Below, one piece after another: positions 8,429 to 17,003 of a DNA stretch of 64,000 nt. Both the position numbers and the translations under genes were made by a program. Numbering within the stretch: the first letter of the stretch is position 1; every line of letters starts with the position of its first letter. Source of the DNA: DATNBU01 sp964476185. Lineage in GTDB: Bacteria; Desulfobacterota; Binatia; UBA1149; CAITLU01. Below the pieces are notes generated by a model. The model searched no databases. It saw nothing but the letters and a program-made list of their open reading frames with translations, and was not told the DNA's origin. The DNA lies in contig CAYYZO010000009.1 of the NCBI GenBank assembly GCA_964476185.1, positions 1-64,000 on the forward strand, in the 5' to 3' direction.

Positions 8429-8729
8429 CGCGCGAGGATATAGGGCGATCCCGGGCCGGAATCGAGCGGGCCCGCCTGCGACACGCGCGACGCTCGCGCG
8501 AAAAACGTCCGCGAAAAACCTCGTGGATCTCGCCGACATCGCCGCGGAGCCGCGAGCCGGAGACGGGCGAGCGCCCCGCGCCTCCCGGGCCGGGATCGGC
8601 TCGCCGCCCGCGCCGTCGAACCCGCCCCCCGCGACGCGGCCGCTGCTTCGTGTTTCCGGTCGAAATTTGGTAGCGGAGCGGGTGGTTTCGTCGCGGGCAG
8701 CCGAATCCGTCGACCGGGATTCCGAACCG
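8429..8729. promoter_or_regulatory. Divergent intergenic region between HAL and acyltransferase operons
   Basis: 301 bp without a convincing gene. On the minus strand TATATC (8437-8442) stands 8 nt before the HAL start, but a good -35 is missing. On the plus strand a weak GTAGCG-type -10 in an AT-richer patch (around 8660-8680) could serve the ten-gene operon. No clear operator or repeat was seen. Confidence 0.35.
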
Positions 8730-9590
8730 ATGTCGCTGCGCTGGAGCGGACACCAGCCCGGCCGGGCTTCGGCCGGCCGGGCCCGCGACGGCGGGGGTCG
8801 CCGCGGCCTCGTGGAGCTGGTCGCCCGGCGCTGGCGCCAGGTGAGGCTCGGCGCGGCCTTCGTCGAGTTCGGGCTCGCGTCGCTGGCCGTCGCGTTCGTG
8901 GTCGCCCCGATCCTGCGCCGGCGCGCCCGGGGGCCGGAAGAAGCCGAACTCGCCGTGCAGCGCGCGATCCAGCGCGCCTATGCGTTCTCGGTCGGGTTCT
9001 GGAAGGCGATCGGCATCCTGCGGCTCGACTCGAGCGGCCTCGCGGGCCTCGCGGAGATCGGTCCCTGCGTGGTCGTCGCGAACCACCCGACGCTGATCGA
9101 CGTCGTGCTGCTCGGATCGCACCTCGAGCAGATGGATTGCATCGTGAACGCGGGCTGGACCGCGAAGAGCCCCTTCCTGTCGCGCGCGATCGAGGTCGCC
9201 GGCTTCATCCGCAACGACGGCGGCTCGGCCGTCGTCGACGCCTGCGCCGGGAACCTGCGCCGCGGCCGGCGACTGCTCGTGTTCCCCGAAGGAACGCGCT
9301 CGCCGTCGGGCGGACTCGGCAAGTTCCACCGAGGCGCCGCGCACATCGCGCTCGCGAGCGGCAAACCGATCGTCGCGGTCACGATCCGCTGCCGCCCGCG
9401 CATGCTCGGCAGCGGACGAAAGTGGCACGACGTGGCCGACCGCCGCTCCGACTTCGAGATCGGCATCGCGCGCCGCCTGGACCCCGCCGATTACCTGAAC
9501 GACGGCGCCCGCCTTCCGATCGCGGCGCGCCGCATGACCGAGGACCTGGTCTCGATCTACTCCGAGGAGAAGACCGTTGCAGACGCGTGA
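8730..9590 (+). CDS. Lysophospholipid acyltransferase-like protein
   Basis: 286 residues, LPLAT superfamily. A hydrophobic segment at about 42-62 anchors it. Catalytic VVANHPTLID gives H119 and D124 (HX4D), and VFPEGTRS supplies the phosphate-binding Glu near 187. The start ATG at 8730 precedes the first conserved region; sequence further upstream in frame is not family-like. First gene of the plus-strand operon; its stop overlaps the first ACP gene. Expected to transfer the ACP-bound polyene onto a glycerol lipid, by analogy with aryl-polyene clusters. Confidence 0.75.
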   Translation: MSLRWSGHQPGRASAGRARDGGGRRGLVELVARRWRQVRLGAAFVEFGLASLAVAFVVAPILRRRARGPEEAELAVQRAIQRAYAFSVGFWKAIGILRLDSSGLAGLAEIGPCVVVANHPTLIDVVLLGSHLEQMDCIVNAGWTAKSPFLSRAIEVAGFIRNDGGSAVVDACAGNLRRGRRLLVFPEGTRSPSGGLGKFHRGAAHIALASGKPIVAVTIRCRPRMLGSGRKWHDVADRRSDFEIGIARRLDPADYLNDGARLPIAARRMTEDLVSIYSEEKTVADA

Positions 9591-9846
9591 AGAACTCATC
9601 GCCGACATCAAGGCCCTGATCGTCGAGGTGCTCGCCCTCGAGGACATCCGTCCCGAGGAGATCGAGACCGACGCCCCGCTGTTCATCGAGGGCCTGGGGC
9701 TCGACTCGATCGACGCGCTCGAGCTGGCGATGGGACTCGAGGAGAAGTACGGCGTGATCATCACCGACGATCCCGAGCGCAACGAGAAGATTTTCGCTTC
9801 CGTGGCCGCGCTCGCCGACCTCGTCGCCGTCGAGCGCACCCACTGA
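9577..9846 (+). CDS. Acyl carrier protein 1
   Basis: 89 residues, standard ACP size, highly acidic. The phosphopantetheine attachment serine is S44 in GLDSIDALEL. Translation appears to start at TTG (9577), 14 nt inside the preceding gene, with a purine-rich GAGGAGAAG site just upstream. Paired ACPs (ApeE/ApeF type) are a hallmark of aryl-polyene systems, one carrying the primer and growing chain. Confidence 0.85.
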   Translation: MQTREELIADIKALIVEVLALEDIRPEEIETDAPLFIEGLGLDSIDALELAMGLEEKYGVIITDDPERNEKIFASVAALADLVAVERTH

Positions 9847-9847
9847 C

Positions 9848-10105
9848 GTGACCCGCGACGAGTTGCAGGAGCGCGTGCGCGCCATCCTCGTCGCCGAGTT
9901 CGAGCTCGACCCGGCCGCGGTCGTGCCGGCCGCCCGCCTCGTCGAGGACCTCGACCTCGACAGCATCGACGGCGTCACGATCGTCGTGCGCCTCGAGGCC
10001 CAGCTCCACGTGCAGCTGACCGACGAGGAGATCCAGGCCATGGCCACCGTGGGAGACATCGTCGACGCGCTCGCCGAACGGCTCGGCTCGACGCGATGCC
10101 ACTGA
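9848..10105 (+). CDS. Acyl carrier protein 2
   Basis: 85 residues with the phosphopantetheine serine S39 in DLDSIDGVTI. It starts at GTG immediately after the ACP1 stop (one intervening base) and its end overlaps the next gene by 10 nt. It differs from ACP1 around the serine (LDLDSID versus LGLDSID), suggesting different partners. It belongs to the Ape-type ACP pair. Confidence 0.85.
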   Translation: MTRDELQERVRAILVAEFELDPAAVVPAARLVEDLDLDSIDGVTIVVRLEAQLHVQLTDEEIQAMATVGDIVDALAERLGSTRCH

Positions 10106-11985
10106 ACCGGCCGCTCCGCCCCCTCCTGACCGACGCACCCCGGTCACCGTCCGACGCCCGCCGCCTCGTCGCGTTCGGCGCGGACGGCGACCGCACGCGC
10201 GCCGACCTGTTCGCAGCCGTGTCGGCGCTGGGGGAGCGCCTGCCGCGCGGCAGTCGCTGGCTGGTCGAGACCGAGGACGCCTGGCGCATCGCCGTCGCGC
10301 TGCTCGGCGCGGCGCGGGCGGGCGCGATCGTCGCGCTGCCTCCGAACCTGCAGCCCGGGACGCTGGACGAGATCGCGCGCGACTGCGACGGCGCCCTGGT
10401 CGACCCGTCGTCGCCGTCGTTCGGCCTGGCGAACGCGATCGATCCCGATGCGCCCGGCCGCGGCGAGGCCGCGGCCGGCGACGGCGCCGCGGTCGACCGC
10501 GACGCGCCGCTCGTCGACCTGTTCACGTCCGGCACGAGCGGCCCCGGCAAGCGCGTGACCAAGGCGCTGCGGCACCTCGAGGACGAGGTCGTCGAACTCG
10601 AGCGCGGCTTCGGCAACTTGCTTCCGACCGACGCCGCCGTCATCGCGACGGTTTCGGCGCACCACCTCTACGGCCTGCTGTTCCGCGTGCTGTGGCCGCT
10701 CGCTTCGTCGCGCGCGCTGTCGCGCACGAGCTGCCTGCTGCCCGACGACCTGCTCGCCCGCGTGGCCGCGCACCCGCCCGCGATCGTCGTCTCGAGCCCG
10801 GCCCACCTCCGCCACCTGGCGGCGTCCGCGCGGCTGCGCGAGCACGCGGGTGCGATCGCGGAGGTCTTCTCGTCCGGCGGGCCCCTCGAGACGCGCACGG
10901 CGCTCGACCTCGAGGCCGCGACCGGGCGCGCCCCGCTCGAGATCTTCGGCTCCACCGAAACCGGCGGCGTCGCGTCGCGCCGCGCCTCGACGGCCGAGCC
11001 TTCGCCGCCGTGGCGCGTGTTCGCGCCGGTCGCCGTCGCGCGCTCGAGCGACGGTCGGCTCGTCGTCACGTCGCCGTTCGTGACGGCGCCGTCGGCCGGC
11101 GAAACCGCTCGCGACGGGGAGCACACCGAGCGTGGCGAGCCCGCCGCCCGCGGCGCCGCTCCTGCCGCAGCCGACGACGACGCGACGCCCGGCGCGACGG
11201 CGGATCCGCCGGTCGATCCGCCCCGCGGCGCGACGCCGAGCTGGCGCATGGGCGACCGCGTCGAGCTCGACGGCGACGGCTTCCGGTTGCTCGGCCGCGG
11301 CGACCGCGTCGCGAAGATCGGCGAGAACACGCTCTCGCTGCCGGAGATCGAGCAGCACCTGGTCGCGCACGACCTCGTCGAGGCCGCGGCGGTCGGCCCG
11401 TTCGCCGGGCCGGGCGGGCCTCGCCTCGGCGCGCTCCTCGTGCTGGCCGCGGCGGGCAAGCGCCACCTCGCCGCCGAGGGCCGGCGCGCGACGCAGGCGC
11501 TGCTGTCCGCGCACCTGGCGGAGCGCTGGACGCGCGTCGCGCTGCCGCGTCGCTGGCGCTTCGTGGACGATCTTCCCGCGGACGCGCGCGGCAAGGTCGC
11601 GCAGCAGGCGCTCGAGGCCGCGCTCGCGAGTCCGGTCGACGAGCCGCGCGAGCCGCTCGTGCTCGCGCGACGGACCGACGGCGACGACGTGCTCCTCGAG
11701 CTTGTCGTCCCTCGCGAACTCGCCTACCTTGCCGGCCACTACGACGCGTTCCCGCTCGTTCCCGGCGTCGTGCAGATCCACTGGGTCCTGGCTGCGCTGG
11801 CCCGCCTTCTCGGCCGCGACGTCAGCGCCGAACGGATGGAAGCCGTCAAGTTCCGCAACGTGCTCCGCCCGGCCCAGGAGTTCACGATGCGGCTGAGTGT
11901 CGACGCCTCGGCGTCGCGGGCGACCTTCACGCTCGCGCACGAGGGTCGCGTGTTCTCGAGCGGTCGCCTGACGCTGGCCGCCTGA
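10096..11985 (+). CDS. Adenylation (acyl-ACP/CoA ligase)-hotdog dehydratase fusion
   Basis: 629 residues in two modules. Residues 1-500 or so are an AMP-forming ligase: P-loop-like TSGTSGPGKRVTK (144-156), IFGSTETGG, and FRLLGRGDRVAKIGENTLSLPEIE near the hinge. Residues from about 521 form a hotdog dehydratase of the ApeI/FabA-like type with GHYDAFPLVPGV (catalytic H548) and VKFRNVLRP. An Ala/Pro/Asp-rich insert of about 45 residues (roughly 333-380) interrupts the ligase. Proposed job: activate the aryl acid, load an ACP, and dehydrate 3-hydroxyacyl intermediates. The activities are usually separate ApeH and ApeI proteins; here one polypeptide. Confidence 0.78.
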   Translation: MPLNRPLRPLLTDAPRSPSDARRLVAFGADGDRTRADLFAAVSALGERLPRGSRWLVETEDAWRIAVALLGAARAGAIVALPPNLQPGTLDEIARDCDGALVDPSSPSFGLANAIDPDAPGRGEAAAGDGAAVDRDAPLVDLFTSGTSGPGKRVTKALRHLEDEVVELERGFGNLLPTDAAVIATVSAHHLYGLLFRVLWPLASSRALSRTSCLLPDDLLARVAAHPPAIVVSSPAHLRHLAASARLREHAGAIAEVFSSGGPLETRTALDLEAATGRAPLEIFGSTETGGVASRRASTAEPSPPWRVFAPVAVARSSDGRLVVTSPFVTAPSAGETARDGEHTERGEPAARGAAPAAADDDATPGATADPPVDPPRGATPSWRMGDRVELDGDGFRLLGRGDRVAKIGENTLSLPEIEQHLVAHDLVEAAAVGPFAGPGGPRLGALLVLAAAGKRHLAAEGRRATQALLSAHLAERWTRVALPRRWRFVDDLPADARGKVAQQALEAALASPVDEPREPLVLARRTDGDDVLLELVVPRELAYLAGHYDAFPLVPGVVQIHWVLAALARLLGRDVSAERMEAVKFRNVLRPAQEFTMRLSVDASASRATFTLAHEGRVFSSGRLTLAA

Positions 11986-12017
11986 GCGCCGGCGCCGCGA
12001 GCGTCGCGGTAGGGACC

Positions 12018-12830
12018 ATGCGCATCTGCCTGCTGATTCCGCACTACGAGCACGCCCGGGCGATCGGGCCGCTGCTCGACCGCCTCGAGCGCCACGGCCT
12101 GCCCTGCGTCGTCGTCGACGACGGAAGCGGCGAGGAAGCCCGCGCGACGCTGCGCGGGCTCGAGGCGCGGCTGCCGTGGGTCGAGGTCGTCTGGAGGCCC
12201 GCGAACGGCGGCCAGGGGGCGGCCAAGCGCACGGGCTACCGCCACGCGCTGGCCGCGGGCTACACGCACTCGATCGAACTCGACGCCGACGGCCAGCACG
12301 ACACCGACGACATCCCGAGGTTCCTCGAGCTGGTGCGCCGCCATCCGTCGGCCGCGGTGCTGGGCAAGCCCGAGTTCGGACCCGAGGCGCCGCGCGCGCG
12401 CCTGTGGGGACGCCAGCTCTCGCGCGGGCTCGTGTGGCTCGCGTGCGGATCGCTGACGGTGCGCGATCCGCTGTGCGGCTTCCGCGCGCTGCCGCTGGCC
12501 GAGGCCGTGCACGTGATCGACGCGGCGCACACCGGCAACCGCATGAGCTTCGATCCCGAGTTCGCTGTCCGGCTGTTCCGAGCGGGCCTGCCGATCCTGA
12601 CGATCCCGACGCGCGTTTCGTATCCGACCGACGGCGTCTCCCACTTCGACATGGTGCGCGACAACCTGCGGCTGGCCGGGACGTACGTGCGGCTGCTCGC
12701 GGAGCTGCCGCTAGCCGCGCCGGCGATCGTGCTCGCCCGCCTTCGCGCGAGGCGCCTGCTGGAAGGCGACGCCGCGCGAGAGACCGGCGCGGAGGCCGCC
12801 GCCCGCAGCGACGGCGCGGCACGCCGATGA
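12018..12830 (+). CDS. Family 2 glycosyltransferase
   Basis: 270 residues. VVVDDGSGEE and ELDADGQHD supply the nucleotide-sugar and metal-binding Asp residues, and DPLCGFRALPL the acceptor-site motif of DPM1-like GT2 enzymes. The C-terminal 40 residues are Ala/Arg-rich and likely disordered. The start at 12018 follows a short AGGGA purine stretch. The stop overlaps the next ATG (ATGA at 12827). Second GT2 of the cluster, after the one at 3934; probably acts on the lipid moiety, by context. Confidence 0.78.
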   Translation: MRICLLIPHYEHARAIGPLLDRLERHGLPCVVVDDGSGEEARATLRGLEARLPWVEVVWRPANGGQGAAKRTGYRHALAAGYTHSIELDADGQHDTDDIPRFLELVRRHPSAAVLGKPEFGPEAPRARLWGRQLSRGLVWLACGSLTVRDPLCGFRALPLAEAVHVIDAAHTGNRMSFDPEFAVRLFRAGLPILTIPTRVSYPTDGVSHFDMVRDNLRLAGTYVRLLAELPLAAPAIVLARLRARRLLEGDAARETGAEAAARSDGAARR

Positions 12831-13981
12831 GCGTGACGACCGACGACCCGATCGACGCGGGGCTCGTTCGCGCGCCGGTTCACCCGGGCTCGACGCCGGC
12901 GGACGGCGCGGGCGACTCGCGCGCCGAGGAGCAGGACCCGGTCGGCAGGCCCGCGAAGGCCGCGACGTGGTGGGGCACCATTCCCGAGCGCGGCTCGCTG
13001 GCCGCGCTGCGCCTGCTCGTCACGATCTACCGGCTGCTCGGCCGGCGCGGCTGCCGCGCGATCCTCCACGGGATCGCGCTGTACTTCACCGCCTTCGCCG
13101 GCAGCGCGCGCCGCGCCTCGCGCGAGTACCTGGAGACGCTCTGGGCCACGAAGAAGGGGCGCGCCGCGCTCGGACACGAGCCGGGCCTCGGCGACGTGCT
13201 GCGCCACATCCACGAGTTCTCGATCAACATCTTCGACCGCCTCGTGGCGTGGTCCGGCCACCTCGACGAGATCGAGTTCCGTCATCGCGGCAGCGAGGTG
13301 CTGTTCGAGCTGGCGGCGAGCGGCAACGGCGCGCTCCTCGTCGGCGCGCACCAGGGCAGCTTCGACATGATGCGGCTGCTGGCCGACAAGTACGAGATGA
13401 CCGTGAACGTCCTGATGTTCACGAAGCACGCGACGCGCATCAACACGTTCTTCGAGCAACTCGACTCGACGAGCCGCATCCGCGTGCTCGAGATCGAGCC
13501 GAGCTCGCTCAAGACCGCGTTCGTGATCCGCGAGTGCATCGAGCGCGGCGAGTTCGTCGGCATCCTCGCGGACCGCATCCATCCCGGCGCGCGCGACCGT
13601 CCGGTCTACCTGGACTTCCTCGGCCGGCGAACCGCGTTCTCGCTGTCGCCGTTCGTGCTCGCGTCCGTGCTCGGCTGCCCCGTCGTCCACACGCAGTGCA
13701 TCCGCCTCGACGAGCGCACCTACGAATCGTCGGCGAAGGTGCTCACCGACGGGCTCGACCCCCGCCTGCCGCGCCGCCGCAAGGCCGAGGCGCTGCTGCG
13801 CGCGTACGTCGCGGGCATCGAGGAGACCTGCTGGCGCGCGCCGTACCAGTGGTTCAACTTCTTCGACTTCTGGGGCGGCCAGGCCGGCATGGGGATGCCC
13901 GCGGAAGCGGCAGGCCGCGACGGCGATCGGCAACGGGCATCGCTCGACGATGCGGCGGGCGACGGGGCGCAGGAGCGATGA
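12827..13981 (+). CDS. LpxL-family acyltransferase 2
   Basis: 384 residues. The catalytic HX4D is GAHQGSFD (H175, D180), followed by the family features GILADRIHPG and a terminal QWFNFFDFW, matching the QWFQFADFW of the paralogue at 2844. The N-terminal 45 residues are low complexity. ATGA overlaps join it to both neighbours, showing strict co-translation. Probably acylates the glycolipid with the polyene acyl chain or a fatty acid. Confidence 0.78.
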   Translation: MSVTTDDPIDAGLVRAPVHPGSTPADGAGDSRAEEQDPVGRPAKAATWWGTIPERGSLAALRLLVTIYRLLGRRGCRAILHGIALYFTAFAGSARRASREYLETLWATKKGRAALGHEPGLGDVLRHIHEFSINIFDRLVAWSGHLDEIEFRHRGSEVLFELAASGNGALLVGAHQGSFDMMRLLADKYEMTVNVLMFTKHATRINTFFEQLDSTSRIRVLEIEPSSLKTAFVIRECIERGEFVGILADRIHPGARDRPVYLDFLGRRTAFSLSPFVLASVLGCPVVHTQCIRLDERTYESSAKVLTDGLDPRLPRRRKAEALLRAYVAGIEETCWRAPYQWFNFFDFWGGQAGMGMPAEAAGRDGDRQRASLDDAAGDGAQER

Positions 13982-14580
13982 CGGAACCGGGATCACCGCC
14001 CGATCCGGCGGCGTGCGGAAGCGAAACCGCGGCCGGGGCGTTCCCGCCGATCGAGGAGTTGCTTCCGCATCGCGGCCCCGCCGTGCTGCTAGCGCGAGTG
14101 CTCGCGCACGACGGCCGCTCGACGACCTGCGAGGTCGACGTCGCGCGCAGCCGCCTCTACCAGGCCCCGGACGGCAGCGTGCCGGCCCACGTCGCGCTCG
14201 AGTACATGGCCCAGGCGATCGCCGCGCACGGAGGCCTGCTCGACCGCGCGGCGGGACGCGACCCGCGCCCGGGGTTCTTCCTCGGTTCGCGCCGCCTGAC
14301 ACTGGCGGTCTCCCGTTTGGAACAAGGGGAAAAGCTCGAGGTGACGGCAACGCACGTTCGTGGCGCCGGTCGCATGCTGGCCTTCGATTGCGCCGTGCGG
14401 CGCCGCCCCCCGTCACGCGGCGGGACGGCACCGGGCGCCGCGGCCGACGGACGGCCCGGCGCATCGCGCGGCAGCGAGGACGACGGCAGGACGATGGTTT
14501 CCGGAGTGCTCACGGTCTATCTGTTGGAGAGCGTCGAAGCGTTGACGCGAGAGTTCCTGCAGGACGACCCGGAATCATGA
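13978..14580 (+). CDS. ApeP-type hotdog 3-hydroxyacyl-ACP dehydratase
   Basis: 200 residues. FPPIEELLPHRGPAVLL (H31) and ALEYMAQAIAAHGG (E75) match the FabZ-like dehydratase fold used as second dehydratase in aryl-polyene systems. An Ala/Gly-rich insert lies at about 146-165. Overlaps the previous and next genes by 4 nt each. Works with FabG and the fused dehydratase to create each double bond; functional assignment rests on motif and context. Confidence 0.75.
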   Translation: MTEPGSPPDPAACGSETAAGAFPPIEELLPHRGPAVLLARVLAHDGRSTTCEVDVARSRLYQAPDGSVPAHVALEYMAQAIAAHGGLLDRAAGRDPRPGFFLGSRRLTLAVSRLEQGEKLEVTATHVRGAGRMLAFDCAVRRRPPSRGGTAPGAAADGRPGASRGSEDDGRTMVSGVLTVYLLESVEALTREFLQDDPES

Positions 14581-15332
14581 GTCCCTCCGCGACCGAACAG
14601 GCTGGCCCACGGCGCGTGCTGGTCACGGGGGCGAGCGGCGGCATAGGCCGCGCGATCGCCGTCGCGCTCGCGCGCGACGGTTTTGCCGTGACGGTCCACT
14701 ACCACCGCAGCCGCGAAGCCGCCGAGGCGACCGCGGCGGCCGTCCGGGAAGCCGGCGGCGGCGAGGCGCCGCTCGTCGCGTTCGACGTTGCCGATCGCGA
14801 GGCGACCGCCACCGCGCTTTCGGCAGAGTTGAAACAGCGCGGGCCGTTCTGGGGGCTCGTGCTGAACGCCGGGGTGCACGCCGACGCGCCGCTGCCCGCG
14901 ATGAAGCCGGAGCAGTGGGACCGCGTCGTGCGCACCAACCTCGACGGCTTCTACAACGTCTCGCACCCTTTGCTGATGCCGATGCTGCGGCGCCACAGCG
15001 GCGGCCGCGTCGTCGCGATCTCGTCCGTGGCGGGGCTCGCCGGCAACCGCGGACAGGCCAACTACGCCGCCTCGAAGGCGGGCGTGATCGCCGCCTGCAA
15101 GTCGCTCGCGCAGGAGCTGGCCAAGCGCGCGATCACCGTCAACTGCGTGGCGCCCGGGCTGATCGACACCGAGATGATCGCCGGCGCCCCGGTCGACGAG
15201 ATCACGAAGATGATCCCGATGCGGAGGCTCGGCACCAGCGACGAAGTGGCGGCGGCGGTCGCGTTTCTGTTCTCGCCCGGAGCGGCTTACATCACCGGGC
15301 AGGTGATCTCGGTGAACGGGGGAATGCTGTGA
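14577..15332 (+). CDS. 3-oxoacyl-ACP reductase (FabG-like SDR)
   Basis: 251 residues, a classical short-chain dehydrogenase. NADPH-binding TGASGGIG (17-24), NAG at 97-99, catalytic Ser149/150, Y163 and K167 (YAASK), and C-terminal ITGQVISVNGGM. It would reduce the 3-ketoacyl-ACP intermediates of the polyene chain (ApeQ role). Begins in an ATGA overlap. Confidence 0.88.
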   Translation: MSPSATEQAGPRRVLVTGASGGIGRAIAVALARDGFAVTVHYHRSREAAEATAAAVREAGGGEAPLVAFDVADREATATALSAELKQRGPFWGLVLNAGVHADAPLPAMKPEQWDRVVRTNLDGFYNVSHPLLMPMLRRHSGGRVVAISSVAGLAGNRGQANYAASKAGVIAACKSLAQELAKRAITVNCVAPGLIDTEMIAGAPVDEITKMIPMRRLGTSDEVAAAVAFLFSPGAAYITGQVISVNGGML

Positions 15333-15372
15333 GGCGCGCGGCGACCGACCGCCGGCAGGAGGACTGCCGGCG

Positions 15373-16935
15373 ATGAAGTGGGACGTCGCCATCCTCGGCG
15401 GGGGCTTCGCCGGGCAGATGCTCGCGCGCCAGCTCACGCGCCAGACGCCCGGCCTGAAGATCGCGATCTTCGAGCGCTCGACCGAGACTTCGTACAAGGT
15501 CGGCGAGGCCACCGTCGAGATCGGCGCGAACTACCTCGTGCGCCGCCAGGGCCTGCTGCGCTACCTCTACGACCGGCACTACCCGAAGAACGGCTTGCGC
15601 TACTTCTTCGACAACGAGACGAAGTCGGCCCCGCTGCAGTCGATGAGCGAGATCGGCCCGGTCAACTTCCCGTTCCACGCCGCGTTCCAGATCGACCGCG
15701 CGCGCATCGAGGCCGACCTGATCGAGATGAACTCGAACGACGGCGTCGAGGTGCGCCGCGGCGTGCGCGCGCTGCCGACCGACGTGCGCGAGGACGGCGG
15801 CCTGCACACGATCACCGTCGAGAGCCCGTCGGGCAGCGAGACGCACTCGGCGCGCTGGGTCGTGGACGCGGCCGGCCGCGCCGACCTGCTCGCCCGCGCC
15901 AAGGGCCTGCGCGTCCGGGAGGAACAGCACCGCGTCGGCTCGGTCTGGGGCCGCTTCGAGAACGTCACCGACATCGACAGCGTCGGCCCTCCCGAGTTCC
16001 ACTCGCGCGTGCGCCACTCGGTGCGCGGCCTCTCGACCGTGCACTTCTGGTACCCGGGCTACTGGATCTGGTTCATCCCGCTTCGCGACGGCATCACCAG
16101 CGTCGGGCTGGTCGGCCTGCCGGTGAACGAGGTTCCCGGCATCCGCACGATCGACGGCTTCCGGGCGTTCCTCGACAGCCACGCCGCCGTGCGGACGCTG
16201 CTCCACGGCGCGAGGGCCGTGGACATCGGCAGCTACTCGCAGATCGCGTACAACACGCGGCGCTTCTTCAGCGAGCACCGCTGGGGCCTCGTCGGCGAGG
16301 CCGCCACCGCCGCCGACCCGCTCTACAGCCCCGGCACCGACTTCATCGCGCTCGAGAACGACATGGTCGCGGACCTGATCGCGCGCGACTTCGGCGGCCA
16401 GCCGTTCGCGGACTTCGCCGAGCAGGCCTCGCTGTACAACGACTTCCTGCAGTTCCGCCAGGAGGCCACGCTGAACCTCTACCGCGGCCAGTACCCGACC
16501 TTCGGCAGCTACGAACTCACGCGCATGAAGTGGGACCTCGACATCGCTTCGTACTTCAACCTGTGGGTCACCTCTTACCTGCAGGACCAGCACCTCGACA
16601 AGATGTGGCTGAAGGGACAGTTGCGCATGCGGCCGCTGGTGCTGCAGGCGCTGCGCACGTTCGCGGACCTGTTCCAGGACATCGCGCACACGCTGCGCGA
16701 CGAGGGCCGGTTCTACTCGCACAACCTCGGCGAGTTCACCTACGGGCTCGACAACATCGACTTCATCCCGGAAGTCGGGTTGCCGCGCTCGCGCCGCCGC
16801 GTGCTCGAGAAGCAGACCGAGATCTTCAACACCGTGCGCCGCAGCGCCGCCGAGGTGCTCGGCCGCCCGGCAACCCCGGACGAGATGCCGCCGCTGCCGC
16901 TGACGGCGTTCGTCGGCTCGCAGCCGCTGCTCTGA
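15373..16935 (+). CDS. FAD-dependent halogenase-like flavoprotein
   Basis: 520 residues. N-terminal FAD Rossmann motif GGGFAG (9-14), YKVGEATVE, the flavin-dependent-halogenase signature WxWxIP as W231-I-W-F-I-P236, and a second FAD contact GLVGEAATAADPLYSPGTD (306-323). K72 in YPKNGLRYFF is a candidate for the catalytic Lys that carries hypohalous acid; that alignment is uncertain. Halogenases occur in xanthomonadin-type aryl-polyene clusters, so the pigment here may be brominated or chlorinated. A non-halogenating monooxygenase role remains possible. 40 nt after fabG, same operon. Confidence 0.72.
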   Translation: MKWDVAILGGGFAGQMLARQLTRQTPGLKIAIFERSTETSYKVGEATVEIGANYLVRRQGLLRYLYDRHYPKNGLRYFFDNETKSAPLQSMSEIGPVNFPFHAAFQIDRARIEADLIEMNSNDGVEVRRGVRALPTDVREDGGLHTITVESPSGSETHSARWVVDAAGRADLLARAKGLRVREEQHRVGSVWGRFENVTDIDSVGPPEFHSRVRHSVRGLSTVHFWYPGYWIWFIPLRDGITSVGLVGLPVNEVPGIRTIDGFRAFLDSHAAVRTLLHGARAVDIGSYSQIAYNTRRFFSEHRWGLVGEAATAADPLYSPGTDFIALENDMVADLIARDFGGQPFADFAEQASLYNDFLQFRQEATLNLYRGQYPTFGSYELTRMKWDLDIASYFNLWVTSYLQDQHLDKMWLKGQLRMRPLVLQALRTFADLFQDIAHTLRDEGRFYSHNLGEFTYGLDNIDFIPEVGLPRSRRRVLEKQTEIFNTVRRSAAEVLGRPATPDEMPPLPLTAFVGSQPLL

Positions 16936-17003
16936 ACACCCCGTTCGCATACGCGCCCGGCGATCCCGACTTCGAGATCGCGGCCGACGACCCGCGCCAC
17001 GAC

